Positions 1 to 10,680 of a DNA stretch of 64,000 bases are shown here, in pieces (within the stretch, counting starts at the first letter, position 1; each line of letters opens with the position of its first letter). The position numbers and the translations under genes were made by a program. The stretch is from assembly GCA_023052935.1 (NCBI GenBank), contig CM041292.1, positions 132,570,951 to 132,634,950 on the forward strand, given 5' to 3'. The notes below the pieces were generated by a model. That model was not told the DNA's origin, made no database searches, and saw nothing but the letters and a program-made list of their open reading frames with translations. Origin of the DNA: Piezodorus guildinii. Taxonomy: Eukaryota > Arthropoda > Insecta > Hemiptera > Pentatomidae.

Positions 1-91
1 ATAACTTTAATATGATGTTATTATTATAGTAAAAAAATAATTCTAAATTTTAAGGCGAAAAGACCCAAATTAGCTAGTTTAATAATATTAG
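1..91. repeat. Fragment of an older interspersed foldback repeat
   Basis: This AT-rich stretch resembles the DNA at about 3305-3420: both run from an ATAACTTTAATAT block through an A-rich block to TTTAATAATATTAG or its variant. The LTR element that follows is inserted in this repeat, and the repeat resumes at 3108. No coding potential is visible. Confidence 0.6.
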
Positions 92-486
92 TTTTGAGGA
101 GGTGAGGGCGAAATAACTACAGCCTGGCACTATTAGTACGAATGGTTCTTTTATTGTTCGTAATGTTAAAAACAGTTAAATAAAGCATGGAATAATAGAA
201 TACAAAAGAAGAACACAATATGAGGAGCACACACAAATCGAGATAGAGCCAACCCACAGCTGGTGAGAGGTTGCAATGGATTTACCACTGTAAAATAAAA
301 TAATCTTTCTACTATCATAAAACACAGAAAATAAAATAATAAATAAAAATGACCTTCAATTAAATATAAAGAAAACTAAAATATAAACATGTTTGAGGCA
401 GTGACAAATCCATTTCACATAACCTCTTTGCTCCCACCAGCTGTGTGTTATAACCTCACTCCCTCACACACATCAGGCCCATCACA
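92..486 (-). repeat. 3' LTR of a Ty3/gypsy-type retrotransposon
   Basis: This 395-bp stretch is nearly identical to 2713-3107. Read on the minus strand it begins TGTGATG, directly after a G-rich polypurine tract, which fixes it as the downstream LTR of the minus-strand pol remnant. The two copies differ by a few substitutions and by compensating 4-bp indels, one near 420 and one near the TGTGATG end. A TTAG at 88-91 could be one half of a 4-bp target duplication, because TTAG also follows the other copy at 3108-3111. The TG...CA ends are not clear at the low-coordinate side, where the best candidates are position 92 or 95. Confidence 0.85.
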
Positions 487-500
487 TCACTCCCCCCCAA
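487..500 (-). other. Polypurine tract of the gypsy-type element
   Basis: On the minus strand this reads TTGGGGGGGAG and then the pol stop codon, immediately before the LTR that starts TGTGATG. A purine run abutting the 3' LTR is the plus-strand primer site of LTR retrotransposons. The pol stop codon lies at 487-489, so no env-like gene follows integrase. Confidence 0.8.
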
Positions 501-2682
501 TGACATCGGCACAGAAACGAACCTTTGGCTTTACCACCCGACCAGACCGGGTGCGATAAGACGGTGGTGCATCCTGCTGTTCTGAGTCGAGGTCATTTGA
601 AGGTCCGGAGTCCACTGATGTGGGAGAAGGAGTGGGGTGATCGCACTTGCCGCTGGCCACACCAGAGGGCGATGGAGTAGGCAGATCCCTGTTGCCGCTG
701 TCCTCTGCCGGTCCCGTCGGTAACAGCAGCTTGAATGTCTTCTCCTCCCTCGAGAGAACCTGATAAGGGCCGGTGTAAGGCGGCGTCAGCGGGCGTCGGA
801 CGGTGTCATCCCTAAGGAAAACGTGGGTGCAGTCCTTGAGGTCGCGGTGAACAAAGGTGCGAGCCGTACTGCTGCGGTGCGGAGCTGGCCGGAGCGTCTT
901 CAATGTCGCCTCCGCGTCCTCCCGCCGTTCAGAGGGTTCAAAAAATTCTCCAGGGAGGCGAAGTGGTTGGCCGAAGACCATTTCCGCAGCGCTGGCACCG
1001 ACATCTTCTCTCACCGCCGACCGAAGACCCAATAGGACGGTGGGTAGCACCTTTGTCCACCCCATATTTCCCAACGTTGCCCTTAGGGATGCCTTAAGGG
1101 ACCTATGCCACCGCTCCACGCACCCGTTGGACTGAGGATGGTACGCCGTAGTCCTGCTCCTCTGGATACCAAGGACGCGAGTGAGGCTAATAAAGAGGTC
1201 TGATTCAAACTGGCGCCCTTGGTCGGTAGTAATCCTTGCAGGCGTACCATAACGGGAAATCCACGTGCCCACTATTGCTTCTGCTACCTTGGTGCTTGTA
1301 ATTTCCTCTGGCGGGCACGCCTCAGGCTAACGCGTGAATCGATCTATCATCGTGAGGCAATAACGCATGCCGTTGGAGGGTGGCAGAGGCCCAACGATGT
1401 CCACGTGGATATGCTCCATCCTTCCGCTGGGTGCAAAGGTACCTGGAGGAGTCACTGTGTGACGGACAACTTTCGATCGCTGGCAGAGAATGCAGCAGCG
1501 TGCCCATCTCGAGGCGTCGGCGTTCATGCCTGGCCAAAAGAAACGCTGCGTGACCAGCCGCCTCGAGGTCCGTATCCCGGGGTGACTGAGCCCATGCAGG
1601 CGGTGGAAGATCTCTTCTCGCATGGACTCAGGAACGTATGGTCGCGCTTGAGGCGTAGAGGTTTCGCAGAGGACAGACAAGGCTGTACCGAGAGGCTGGA
1701 TCCAGCGAAGCTGAAGACGGCTGTTCTTCTGAAGCTCAGAAACCGATGGATCCTTCTGCTGCTCGGACGCAAGGCGCTCATAGTCCTCGGTACAGTCGAT
1801 GTCCTCAACCCTCGGGAGCGCGTCGGCAACAGCGTTGTCTTCCCCGGGTACGTGGCGGATGTCGGTTGTGAACTGGCTGATAAAGTTCACCAACCGAATC
1901 CGCATGGGCGTCGCTGTCTTTGGCTTCTGATAGAACGCTTGTTCAAGCGGTTTGTGGTCCGTCCAGACAGCAAAATGTCTCCCCTCAAGGTAATGGCGAA
2001 AGTGCTTAATGGCGCGGTGGATGGCCAATAGTTCCCTGTCGTACGTGGCGTACTTCTGTTGCGCTGGAGCGAGAGCCTTGGAGAAAAATCAGAGAGGCCG
2101 CCAAACGTCGCCATCCTTCTGCTGCAAGACTGCTCCCATAGCTGTGCTGGAGGCATCACATACTAGGACAAGCTCAGCGTTAGTCTTAGGACGTCCCAGT
2201 ACCGCGGAGTTCTTGATGGCAGTCTTGCAGCGCTCGAACGCTTCTACGGCTTTGTTGTTCCATTCGACTGGCCTCTTGTCATTCTTCTTCGCTCCAGCAA
2301 GGAACCTGTTGAGCGGAGCTTGCATTTCCGCCGCTCTGGGTATGCAACGGCGATAAAAGTTAAACATACCCAGAAAACGCCGCAGGTCCTTGATAGTAGC
2401 AGGCCTAGGATAGGAAACTATGGCCTCCACCTTCGCTGACTGGGCGCTGATGCCGGAGGAGTTCACTCTATGTCCCAGAAACTCGACCTCCTGACGAGCG
2501 AAGACACACTTCGTCAGGTTCACCGTGAGGCCGTGATCCTGCAGCCGCCGTAGCACTTCCTCCATATGTGCTTTGTGCTCCTCTTCATCTCTTGAGCCGA
2601 TGATAATATCGTCGAGGAACCACCAGGCAAAGTCCAACCCTCGAAGCACACGGTCCAGGAACCGTTGGAAGGTTTGCGATGC
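487..2682 (-). pseudogene. Ty3/gypsy-type pol remnant (RT end, RNase H, integrase)
   Basis: One minus-strand frame runs from 2682 to 487, broken only by in-frame stops TGA at 2089-2091 and TAG at 1327-1329. In order it contains: the C-terminal half of reverse transcriptase with a FLDD box near 2610; RNase H (VCDASSTAMGAVLQQ and TDHKPL); an HHCC zinc-binding region near 1560-1480; and the integrase core. The integrase has HVDIVGPL, TTDQG and CVERWH, with exactly 35 residues between the second Asp and the Glu. It ends in a low-complexity tail that stops at the polypurine tract. Gag, protease and the first half of RT are missing, cut off at 2682/2683. It is a dead element; a source copy should exist elsewhere. 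The Ty3/gypsy assignment rests on RT-RNaseH-IN order and motif style. Confidence 0.9.
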
Positions 2683-2712
2683 GACCCAAATTACCTAGTT
2701 TAATAATATTAG
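2683..2712. repeat. Second copy of the genomic DNA flanking the LTR
   Basis: These 30 bp match 62-91 (GACCCAAATTAnCTAGTTTAAT and onward) with one mismatch. The 62-91 copy is genomic flank rather than LTR, because it continues into the older repeat at 1-61. Its presence between the broken pol and the second LTR copy shows that flank and LTR were duplicated as one unit, or joined artificially from two alleles. Confidence 0.7.
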
Positions 2713-3107
2713 TTTTGAGGAGGTGAGGGCGAAATAACTACAGCCTGGCACTATTAGTACGAATGGTTCTTTTATTGTTCGTAATGTTAAAAACAGTTAA
2801 ATAAAGCATGGAATAATAGAATACAAAAGAAGAACACAATATGAGGAGCACACACAAATCGAGATAGAGCCAACCCACAGCTGGTGAGAGGTTGCAATGG
2901 ATTTGCCACTGTAAAATAAAATAATCTTTCTACTATCATAAAACACAGAAAATAAAATAATAAATAAAAATGACCTTCAATTAAATATAAAGAAAACTAA
3001 AATATAAACATGTTTGAGGCAGTGACAAATCCATTTCAACCTCTTTGCTCCCACCAGCTGTGTGTTATAACCTCACTCCCTCACACACATCAGGCCCATC
3101 CATCACA
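2713..3107 (-). repeat. Second LTR copy (solo-LTR configuration)
   Basis: A 395-bp copy of the LTR at 92-486. On its low side it carries the genomic flank also found before the first copy, and on its high side it returns to the interrupted older repeat (TTAGTAATGAGAGATTTT at 3108). It therefore has the flanks of a solo LTR at this target site and not those of a normal 5' LTR followed by a primer-binding site and gag. Confidence 0.8.
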
Positions 3108-4205
3108 TTAGTAATGAGAGATTTTCGCGCTTCCTGTATAATTTCCTAGATATTCTGCGCATTTAGTTTTATCTAAATATCCTATTTGATTTTATCTAAT
3201 GAACACTCTAGTCCTTTAGAAACGATATCTTGAAATGAAATTATTTTCCAAAAATACTGATTATACATTTAATTTCTTTCCATATCATACTGAAAAATTT
3301 CATCGTATAACTTTAATATATTGTTATTAATATTGTAAAAAAAATATTCTGAATTTTATTGCAAAAGGAATCAAATGAATAGGTTAAATAATATATTCAT
3401 TAGAGATTTTTGCGCTCCTTGCAAAATGCCCTAGAATGGATCTAGTACCTTTTGGAACTCAACATCTCATTTGACCTTCAATTAACATATAACAACAATT
3501 GACAAAATAATTTAAACATGACAAGTATGAATACGGTAGAGGAAATAGTCATTCAAACATGCTAGCAATAAAAAATTGTAATGGTTTTTATAACAAAACC
3601 AAATAATTTTCCTTACATGTCCTTTTATCATAATCTAAAAGGGAAAAGTACGATACCTAATAAATAATGTAATATTATTATTATGACTAATACTATTAAT
3701 AACATTGGTTATACCCTCATTATCAACTTGTTTTTTCATTCATTTATCAAATCTTCATTTCTTAATGAAGCACCTTGTGGAAGAAATATGCCCATCAGTG
3801 AATGTGCTGGAGAAATGTGACGTTTTTTAAAAGGTACTCAATCCATTTTAGGCCATTTTAGAGGGTGTGAAAAAATCTCTCATTTCTATATTATTCAACC
3901 AACTTATTTTATTCTTTTCGCATTTTTGCTATGTCAATAACACTATTTTTAATGTATGGAATGAAATGTTTTGTATGATATGGAACTAAATGTTAAATTA
4001 GTGGCTTTAGAAAATAATTGCATTTCTAAATCGCGTTGTTAAAGGAATTAAATGTTCATCAGATAAAATCAAATAGAAGATTTGGATAAAACTAAATGAA
4101 GAGAATACAAATATGTATTGATGTTATAAAATATAGTTTTCATAAAAAGGTGTCCTTAAGTACCTTTTGAAAATCGGCGTCTCAATTGACCGTTGAGTGA
4201 TTTGG
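3108..4205. repeat. Decayed foldback element with long inverted arms
   Basis: The arm at about 3110-3430 and the reverse complement of about 3875-4110 align through several blocks. One is CATTTAGTTTTATCTAAAT at 3159, whose inverted counterpart lies near 4070; others are the TTTCCATATCATAC block near 3278 with its inverted counterpart near 3975, and a GAGAGATTTT block. The sequence around AAGTACCTTTTGGAACTCAAC at 3445 recurs in direct orientation near 4155. No open frame is present. The class is unknown; a terminal-inverted-repeat DNA element is one possibility. Confidence 0.55.
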
Positions 4206-4330
4206 GAGGAAACTAGTCCGGGTGACGGTCTGTGAAAGAACAATTTAAAAGTTTAAAATATTTATTGCCTTGCTAACGCTTTGACCCACACTGTGGGTCT
4301 TCTTCAGGGCTAAAAAAGATACATGTGTAT
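4206..4330 (-). repeat. Penelope-type terminal repeat with degenerate hammerhead motif
   Basis: The segment starts GTCCGGGTGACGGTC, a terminus shared with the palindrome at 9080-9210, and holds a hairpin at 4283-4299 (GACCCACACTGTGGGTC). On the minus strand the hairpin is preceded by CTGAAGA, which fits the hammerhead CUGANGA box, and followed by AAAGC where GAAAC is expected. Penelope-like elements are known to carry such ribozymes in their terminal repeats. The core here is mutated and probably inactive. Confidence 0.6.
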
Positions 4331-5335
4331 AACAACTTTTATATGAGAAAGATAATACTTAAAGAAGGAGAAAATATTTTTAATGCAAAATATTACAAAC
4401 TGTAATAATATTAAATACAACATTTTATATACTACTGCATTTAGGGGATGTTTGTTTGTTTCAACCACATAAGATGCATTCATTATTTTATTTCTGCTAT
4501 TCAGAAGAAATTACAGTACTTCTGAATAAAAAAAAAAAGGCTAATAGTTTATTTCTTCCAAAAAAAATCTTTTATTTAAAAGAAAAATATTAATAAACTT
4601 TTGGAGTCTTTTACCCATCTTCATGATCCTAAATCACTAAATATTCATTAAAAACAATTAATTACGATGTAAATGATTAAACGTTTGTTACTTTTTTAAA
4701 ATTAGGCCAATTCTTTTATACCACAAATATGCATTACAATTAGAACAGGGTATATTGTAAACTACATAAAAGCTATATTGGTATAAAATCAGCTTCTTTT
4801 AAAATAGGTAGAAAAGATTGACGAATGGACTCAGGAGTATATTAACTAGACCAGAGTGACTGCCATTGATTTTTTTTGGATAATTATATAATTGTATAGA
4901 TGTATATTTACACAGAAAAATATGGATATATACGCCAGGTGCTGCAATCTGTAGAGAGGCTTCTGAGGCTCATGAAAATGTTGATCCTGCTTTAAAATAG
5001 ATCGAAGGTTTCCAAAAAATGCCGTAATATGTTAATATTACCATAAAATCATTGAGGATCCCAAAAATAAAAATAGAACTTAAAATTAAGCAAGAAGAAA
5101 GCAATAACTACTGAAATGATTACGAAAAAATATTATTTAGTAGAAGAAATATAAAGCCGAAAAACTAAATGTGAAAATTTATACAAATAAATTATTATTG
5201 CTATATTTTATATGTTGATTATCTATTTCTAAAATGATTATGGGCTTACTCTGTTATTCACTTTCATCTTCAAGACAAACCTTCTTATTATCTACATTTT
5301 AAAGCTAAAAACAAAACCTAACGTTAATTCATCTT
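4331..5335. other. AT-rich DNA, nothing recognised
   Basis: Mostly A/T homopolymer-rich sequence without open frames. A short TGTATG/TATATA-rich stretch lies at about 5350-5400, just outside this block. I see no motif that I can assign. Confidence 0.5.
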
Positions 5336-6245
5336 ACAATAATTTATTACATATATGTATGTAATATATATTATGTATGCATGTAATATATATTACATGT
5401 ATTACAGGTTGTCACAATGGACAATAATAATATTGCTAAAGGATTACATTCATACAATATTTACAATATAAACAAAAGAAATACCAAATTACATAAAATG
5501 AAACCAAACTAACTAAACGTATACAATAACAAAAATTGTAGATAAAATAAATACAACTAAATGAAGTTAAAAAATAAATAAAGAAAAAACAAAACATTTC
5601 ACATTCATACTATGTACAATATTTACAATCAGCTAGGGAACCCCGGACGGGGCTTGTCCCACAAAAGGACAAGCAGAGTACAAAGGATCCCAGCGCCTCC
5701 CTCTCAGCCGCATCACTGGTGAGAGCCAGCGGAAGCTAAGTGAGGGCGCCATAGCCACAATCACACCGCACTTGAGAGGAGATTCTGACCAGTGTCAGAA
5801 CTCCAGCATACATATTTACAATATATCTCGGGGCCACTGCCGTTTCAACCTTCTAGGTGGGTTGTATGGATGAGTGGAGCTGGATAGGGATCGTGCTAGA
5901 GGAATAGGATGATGAATAAGGTTCTGATGGAATTTGGATGGAATTACGTCTGAAATAAATGGAACATTAAGGTCGTGGTGCAAGGTATAGTTGGATACAT
6001 AATAAGGAGCATTTACTATTATTCGCTATGTCCAACACATTTACTTGATGTATTTTGTATACAGTTGTAAATATCAATAAATATGTTTAAAATGAACTAT
6101 TATTCGCAGGACATTGGATTAAAAGGATTGAATGCGTTTGATGTTAGAACGTTTAGCTGTCCCCCACAGTTCAAGTCCGTAGGTCCAGTTGGGCTTCAGT
6201 ATTGTAACAAAGATCTTAAATTGATACATTAACGTGATATATTAC
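5336..6245 (-). pseudogene. 5'-truncated Jockey-clade LINE, 3' end
   Basis: On the minus strand this matches the last part of ORF2 and the 3' UTR of the full-length element at 27354-32133. The coding part (about 6215-5830) includes peptides like WTYGLELWGTA and, near the end, PPRRLKR followed by QWPR. The 3' UTR (about 5830-5635) shares the block reading CCAGTGATGCGGCTGAGA on the coding strand. It is interrupted by a small retro-insertion at 6027-6095. The low-coordinate end is AT-rich and its boundary is approximate. Confidence 0.8.
6027..6095 (+). mobile_element. Short retroposed 3' tail with 12-bp target-site duplication
   Basis: The insert is flanked by ACTATTATTCGC at 6015-6026 and 6096-6107, and it interrupts the Jockey fragment. 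It reads TTTACTTGATGTATTTTGTA, then an ACAGTTGTAAAT block and an AATAAA-like end. The same tail occurs inverted at 45187-45315. The long duplication and the tail indicate LINE-machinery insertion of an extremely 5'-truncated transcript. The parent element is not identified. Confidence 0.75.
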
Positions 6246-6499
6246 CAGATTAATAAGTAAGGCTAATCATCTTGGGAAAAAGTAAAACTTATATTTACTG
6301 CATTTCCCTCTTCTTTTATATTATTTTACAAACATCTTGGCTTGAAGATTTGTCCTGATGTTTTTATTATTCTCAATAAAAACTGGGTACCCTAAAATAA
6401 TGGAAAACGTTAATCTAAATAGAACAAGCGAACACACTTATTTAACATGACACGGACGTCTAGGAGATCTATACATAGGTTATACACCTTTAACAATCC

Positions 6500-7165
6500 T
6501 GAATAAGGTGAGCTCGAAACTATTCTCTTTTTAAACCTCAGAGGATAATACTTCCTAGGAACCTATCTTTACTAATCCTTTAGAACCGAAAAACCCCTCC
6601 ATATCTATAGCATGGTCACCCCACTCTTCTCTGTCCATTTTATCAACACAAGATCCCAGTATTTCAGTTAAATATATTCATTCCCTCCTACAGATCTTTG
6701 GTTATTCGCGCTAATTCATTCTGGAATTTCTTACCCATGTCCATTCGTACATCCCAATCCTTAACTTCATTCAAGCATAAACTATTTATCCACCTCCTTG
6801 AATATCCGTCTATCTCGCCTTTATAATTTTTGACTATTTGCAATCTTTATTTTATTTTAATCTTAATTATTCCATTTTCGTACATTACATTTCTTGTAAT
6901 ATTTATTAGGTTGCAATTTACCTTGTACATATGTATGCGTGTGTGTAAGTGTATGTATGTGTTTTTGTGTATATGAATTCATAATATGCGATACAATTTG
7001 TAATTTTATAAATGGTATATATTTTGATATGTATATATTTTAAATGATAAATATTTTGATAGATACTGTCTTAATAGCCAGTATTAGACAGTAAAAATTA
7101 ATGTACATTTATATTATTCTTAGGGGACTAGCTGTCACAGAATACAAATTATTTTTCATTTCATT
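6500..7165 (+). pseudogene. CR1-like LINE, C-terminal RT remnant and 3' UTR
   Basis: Broken frames near 6700-6810 encode a peptide like ANSFWNFLPMSIRTSQSLTS, which matches the end of the longer LINE frame at 38741-40531 (FYFRSASLWNSLPNHIRH). The 3' UTR ends in GGGACTAGCTGTCACAGAAT near 7121, the counterpart of GGGACATAGTCCCAGAATAA at 40829. Several frameshifts and stops are present. Confidence 0.65.
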
Positions 7166-7660
7166 TCATTATTTAATGCAATTGGCTTTGCATGGTATAT
7201 TCGTGTCAAATGTTGCCATTATAGATTACTTTATTCGTTTGAATGTATCATAGGTGGAAATAATCAGTCTAGTAAACAAATTTTATAGACATACCATGCA
7301 TCTTATTTCTTGTCTGATTTTTGCAGCCCTGATGTTGGCACACATGCTTGAGCCGAAACTTCAGCAAAATTAAAATATTGTTTACTTGACTTCCTCCTGA
7401 TTATTTCTCCATATAATAATTTGAACAGTCGGCCATTAACCCTCAAGATATAAAGTATCCATATTTTTAACAGAAAAGCATCAGTATAAAAAATAAGAAC
7501 CTTATTTTCTATGATCCAAGTATGAAGAAACATATCTTAAAAATCATGCTGACATTGAGAATTCTAAAATGCCGCCAATCAGATAGGTATAAATTGAGTA
7601 TCTATAAAATATCTATGGAAGTAAGTTTTTTTCGAGATATTTTTATGACAATGAATATTA
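7166..7660. other. AT-rich DNA, nothing recognised
   Basis: Short overlapping frames on both strands show no recognisable domain. No repeat shared with the rest of the window was noticed. Confidence 0.45.
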
Positions 7661-7664
7661 TTAT

Positions 7665-8573
7665 TACTTTCACTTACCTATATATGAAATATATAGTAAG
7701 GGAAAGTATTGCGGTCCCGAAAAATTTTGAATTTGAGTTTTCAGCGGAAATACACGCTTTAGGGTCCCCTGAGTCCAATGACCTAGAACCGCCAAAAGTC
7801 CGGGTGGTGTGTTACCAGTCTAGCACGAAAATGAATAGTCGTACAAAATTCAAATTTTATATTTAAGACATCTATACGCCCGAGATGTTTTTCATCAAAA
7901 TCAGCAAACCAAATGAGCTACTTTCTACCATGCATTTAGCACTTTTTTACGATATTCTCAAAAACGGCTCTAACGATTCTGATTAGACTTCCTATATCAA
8001 TGTAAATTTTAATGGGCTTTAATAACATTTAAACTTCATTTTGATTGAAATAGTCTGGCAGGGCTTAAGTGCCGATATTTTAAGTTTTCTTCCTCTAAAA
8101 TACCTTTAATTTTGTAGAGTCTATAAAAATAACTCTATAAACTATTTAGTACTGATAAAAAACGTATAAATACATAATTTGAACGAATACGATATCCGAA
8201 TAAAAGTGAAAAGACCATAAATATATTTTTAATACAATATTGGCGTGTTCGAACATGAAAAAAGTAGTATAGACGTACAATATACCATTGGAAAGCTAAA
8301 CATTTTAGAAAAAATATTATATTATACATACTCATTAACTTGTGTTTACTCATTAAAGTGGTGAAAAGCCGATAAAACAAACTGATTGTCATAGATAATA
8401 ATAAAATTGATTATTTAATAAAACAAATGTTTCTGTTGAAATTCAATGTTATTCATTTTTTTAATAATTTATTTTTATCTCTAAGTGTATTTAAAAATTC
8501 TTAAGAACAATTTAAATTGATTTTGATAAGGAGGTAAGTAAAATTCGTGTGTTGAGCGCTCTAGATTTTTATT
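7665..8573 (+). repeat. ~0.9-kb unclassified repeat, copy A (near complete)
   Basis: It starts ACTTTCACTTACCTATATAT, whose first part is inverted at the far end as GGTAAGTAAAATTCGTGTGTTG (seen as GGTAAGTGAAAGTCGTGTGT in other copies), and finishes near CTCTAGATTTTT. Landmarks in order are: GTATTGCGGTC; TTTTAGGGTCC/ACGCTTTAGGGTCCCCTGAG; a TACGCCCGAGATG box; CAGGGCTTAAGTGCCGATAT; and an ATTGGAAAGCTAAA box. The same ordered landmarks recur in many other copies. No intact ORF is present. A TTATTATT is seen at both edges, but the flanks are low complexity. It looks like a nonautonomous DNA element with short subterminal inverted repeats. Confidence 0.75.
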
Positions 8574-9079
8574 ATTTGAGAATCATCATAATCATTCTGA
8601 ACATAATAATTCTCAATTTTAGTTCAATGGATTTGCTGAAGTCAATGAAGTAGACATATTTTACTAAGCATTATATGTTTGACCTTGAGAAGCACTAGGG
8701 TTTATTTATAGTATTTCAGAGAGGAATTATTTTTCTAGTGCTAATAATTAAGGATGTTTTACAAAATTCAGAAATATATCAAACACGTTAAACAAAAAAA
8801 AAAAAACACTCCTTATACAGATAATTACAAAAATAAGTGATGGGTTAATGAGTATAAGGCCGTTAGAGGAGACAGCTGGGGCGGGAAGAATAAAGGTGTT
8901 GGGGCAGGTAGCAGCTAACTGGACTCTGATTTATCACCAGAAAATTACAGCCCTCATCCTTCGGCTTCCGCTCCCTGGCACAACTTATCCTCTTCACTCA
9001 CTCATTTCACTTTTGGAAACTAGCTTTCTCATCGTCCAGTACTTTGGTATAACCTGAAAAAATATTTTAATGGAAGGAA

Positions 9080-9210
9080 TTAGTCCGGGTGGCGGTCATT
9101 AAATGAAACAACTAAATAGTTTCAACTATTTATTTTTATATAACAGGCAAACAATAAATAGTTGAAACTATTTAGTTGTTTCATTTAATGACCGCCACCC
9201 GGACTAATAC
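9080..9210. repeat. Near-perfect palindrome made of Penelope-type termini
   Basis: An arm of about 54 bp starting ATTAGTCCGGGTGGCGGTCA is repeated in perfect inverse after a spacer of about 22 bp, ending ACCGCCACCCGGACTAAT. The outer GTCCGGGTGnCGGTC is shared with the Penelope-type terminus at 4206. The arms show no visible divergence, so the structure is either young or kept identical by gene conversion. Confidence 0.75.
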
Positions 9211-9273
9211 CTTCCAGTAATTCTCAACGGTCAACTAATTACATCCACAATGATAAAAATATTTTAAGTTCGA

Positions 9274-9310
9274 TAAAAAAAAAAAAAAAAAAAAAAAAAT
9301 AAAAAAAAAT
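9274..9310 (+). repeat. Poly(A) run
   Basis: An A-run of about 25 bp with interruptions. No retroposon body was recognised directly upstream. Confidence 0.6.
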
Positions 9311-9547
9311 AGTGCTTTACTGATTCTAAAACACTATACATATTATTCTTTATCTTCAAACATAACAGAGTTAAGGGTAAATTTTCAATTTATTTCCTTT
9401 TCTTTCTTCTATTTTTTCTGATTATTCGCGGTTTTTTGGTTAAAAAAAATTATTTTCTATCTTCATAAATAACTGAGTTATAGGCGTATTTATCGATATA
9501 ATATCTTCGAAAATAACGGAGTTACAAACTAATATATAGGCAAGATT

Positions 9548-9586
<39 letters not shown>

Positions 9587-9790
9587 CGCCTTTTACTTAT
9601 TTTAAAACTCAATACATTTTTTCTCCATCTTCAATAATAACTGAGTTATGCGTATATTTATGGGTAAAAGTCTAATTTTTTTATTTATTTTTTTTAATAA
9701 TTATTCGCGATTTTCTGTGTTAAAAACCCTAATAAATTTTCTTTTGTCTTAAAAAATAACAGTCATTGAATTAAATCACTTTTAATCGGC
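9311..9790. repeat. Degenerate tandem array (about 80-130 bp period)
   Basis: A unit of the type ATCTTCAAAnATAACnGAGTTA recurs near 9350, 9450, 9505, 9630 and, weakly, 9745. Each occurrence is followed by a short spacer and a T-rich run, and a poly(T) run lies at about 9550-9584. The array is heavily diverged. Confidence 0.5.
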
Positions 9791-10680
9791 CGCCATTTTA
9801 TGGACTTTTTCGATTACTTTTCCTTCTATATGTAATTTATTTTAAATACAGAAGTAGGAGGAAATTGTGTGAAAGGTGAAACATATCTCTTAATACACCA
9901 ATGTACAAATTTCAACGATCATCTTATAGGAAATTTTATTTATTTTTTACCAGTATTTTCTTTATAATCTCTAAGTATAATATTATAGGAAGCCCTGTTC
10001 GCTTTCCAAACCAATTTAATCCTTTATTCTCGGCAGTCAAAGGTATTTTCAATACACTAAAAGTACGTATATAACTGACGAGTCTTATTTTTTTATAGAT
10101 TTAAACACAGATTTTTCTATTACTCAATTGATATCTAGTTGTGTATGTCAGCGATAGAGGACATCATTAAAACCCGCAGTGACTTTTTTATATTTTCCTA
10201 TTTTTCATTTAATATCTCTAGTGGAACTGCTTTCATTTTAGAAAAAAGACAGAATCCTATTCTCCATTGTTTAATTTTCATGTACAAACATATACATATA
10301 CATAAAAACATACATCACCGGTTAATTGTTAAAATGTCATTAAAAAAGATATTTTGTCAAAGCGAGGATATATTATAAATGATAATTTTAGCTGATAATT
10401 GAATAGGAAACTCAATATGAGAAGATGACAGCCCCCTATTTTCACTCACTTTTAAAATAATTTAATTTTAGCCCTGGCGCCTTATATCTAAATATACAAT
10501 TGTTGTTCTTGGCAGAAGTTATCTCAGCGCTATGTTTATGTTTATATATGTCCAAATTATGAACAGAATGACGACAATGATTTTTTTATTATTTTAATAC
10601 CGATTTTATTGATTTTTTTAGATAAAGTGCACATTGGAAAAAACAAAATTACTTTTTGAAATAATAATGTATTTTTATCG
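9791..10680. other. AT-rich DNA, nothing recognised
   Basis: No domain-bearing ORF was seen, and no clear copy of the window's repeat families. Confidence 0.45.

Noticed and set aside
1219..2031. 270-codon open frame on the plus strand
   Set aside because: It lies antisense to the gypsy-type RNase H/integrase frame; GC-rich coding sequence gives open antisense frames. No domain of its own.
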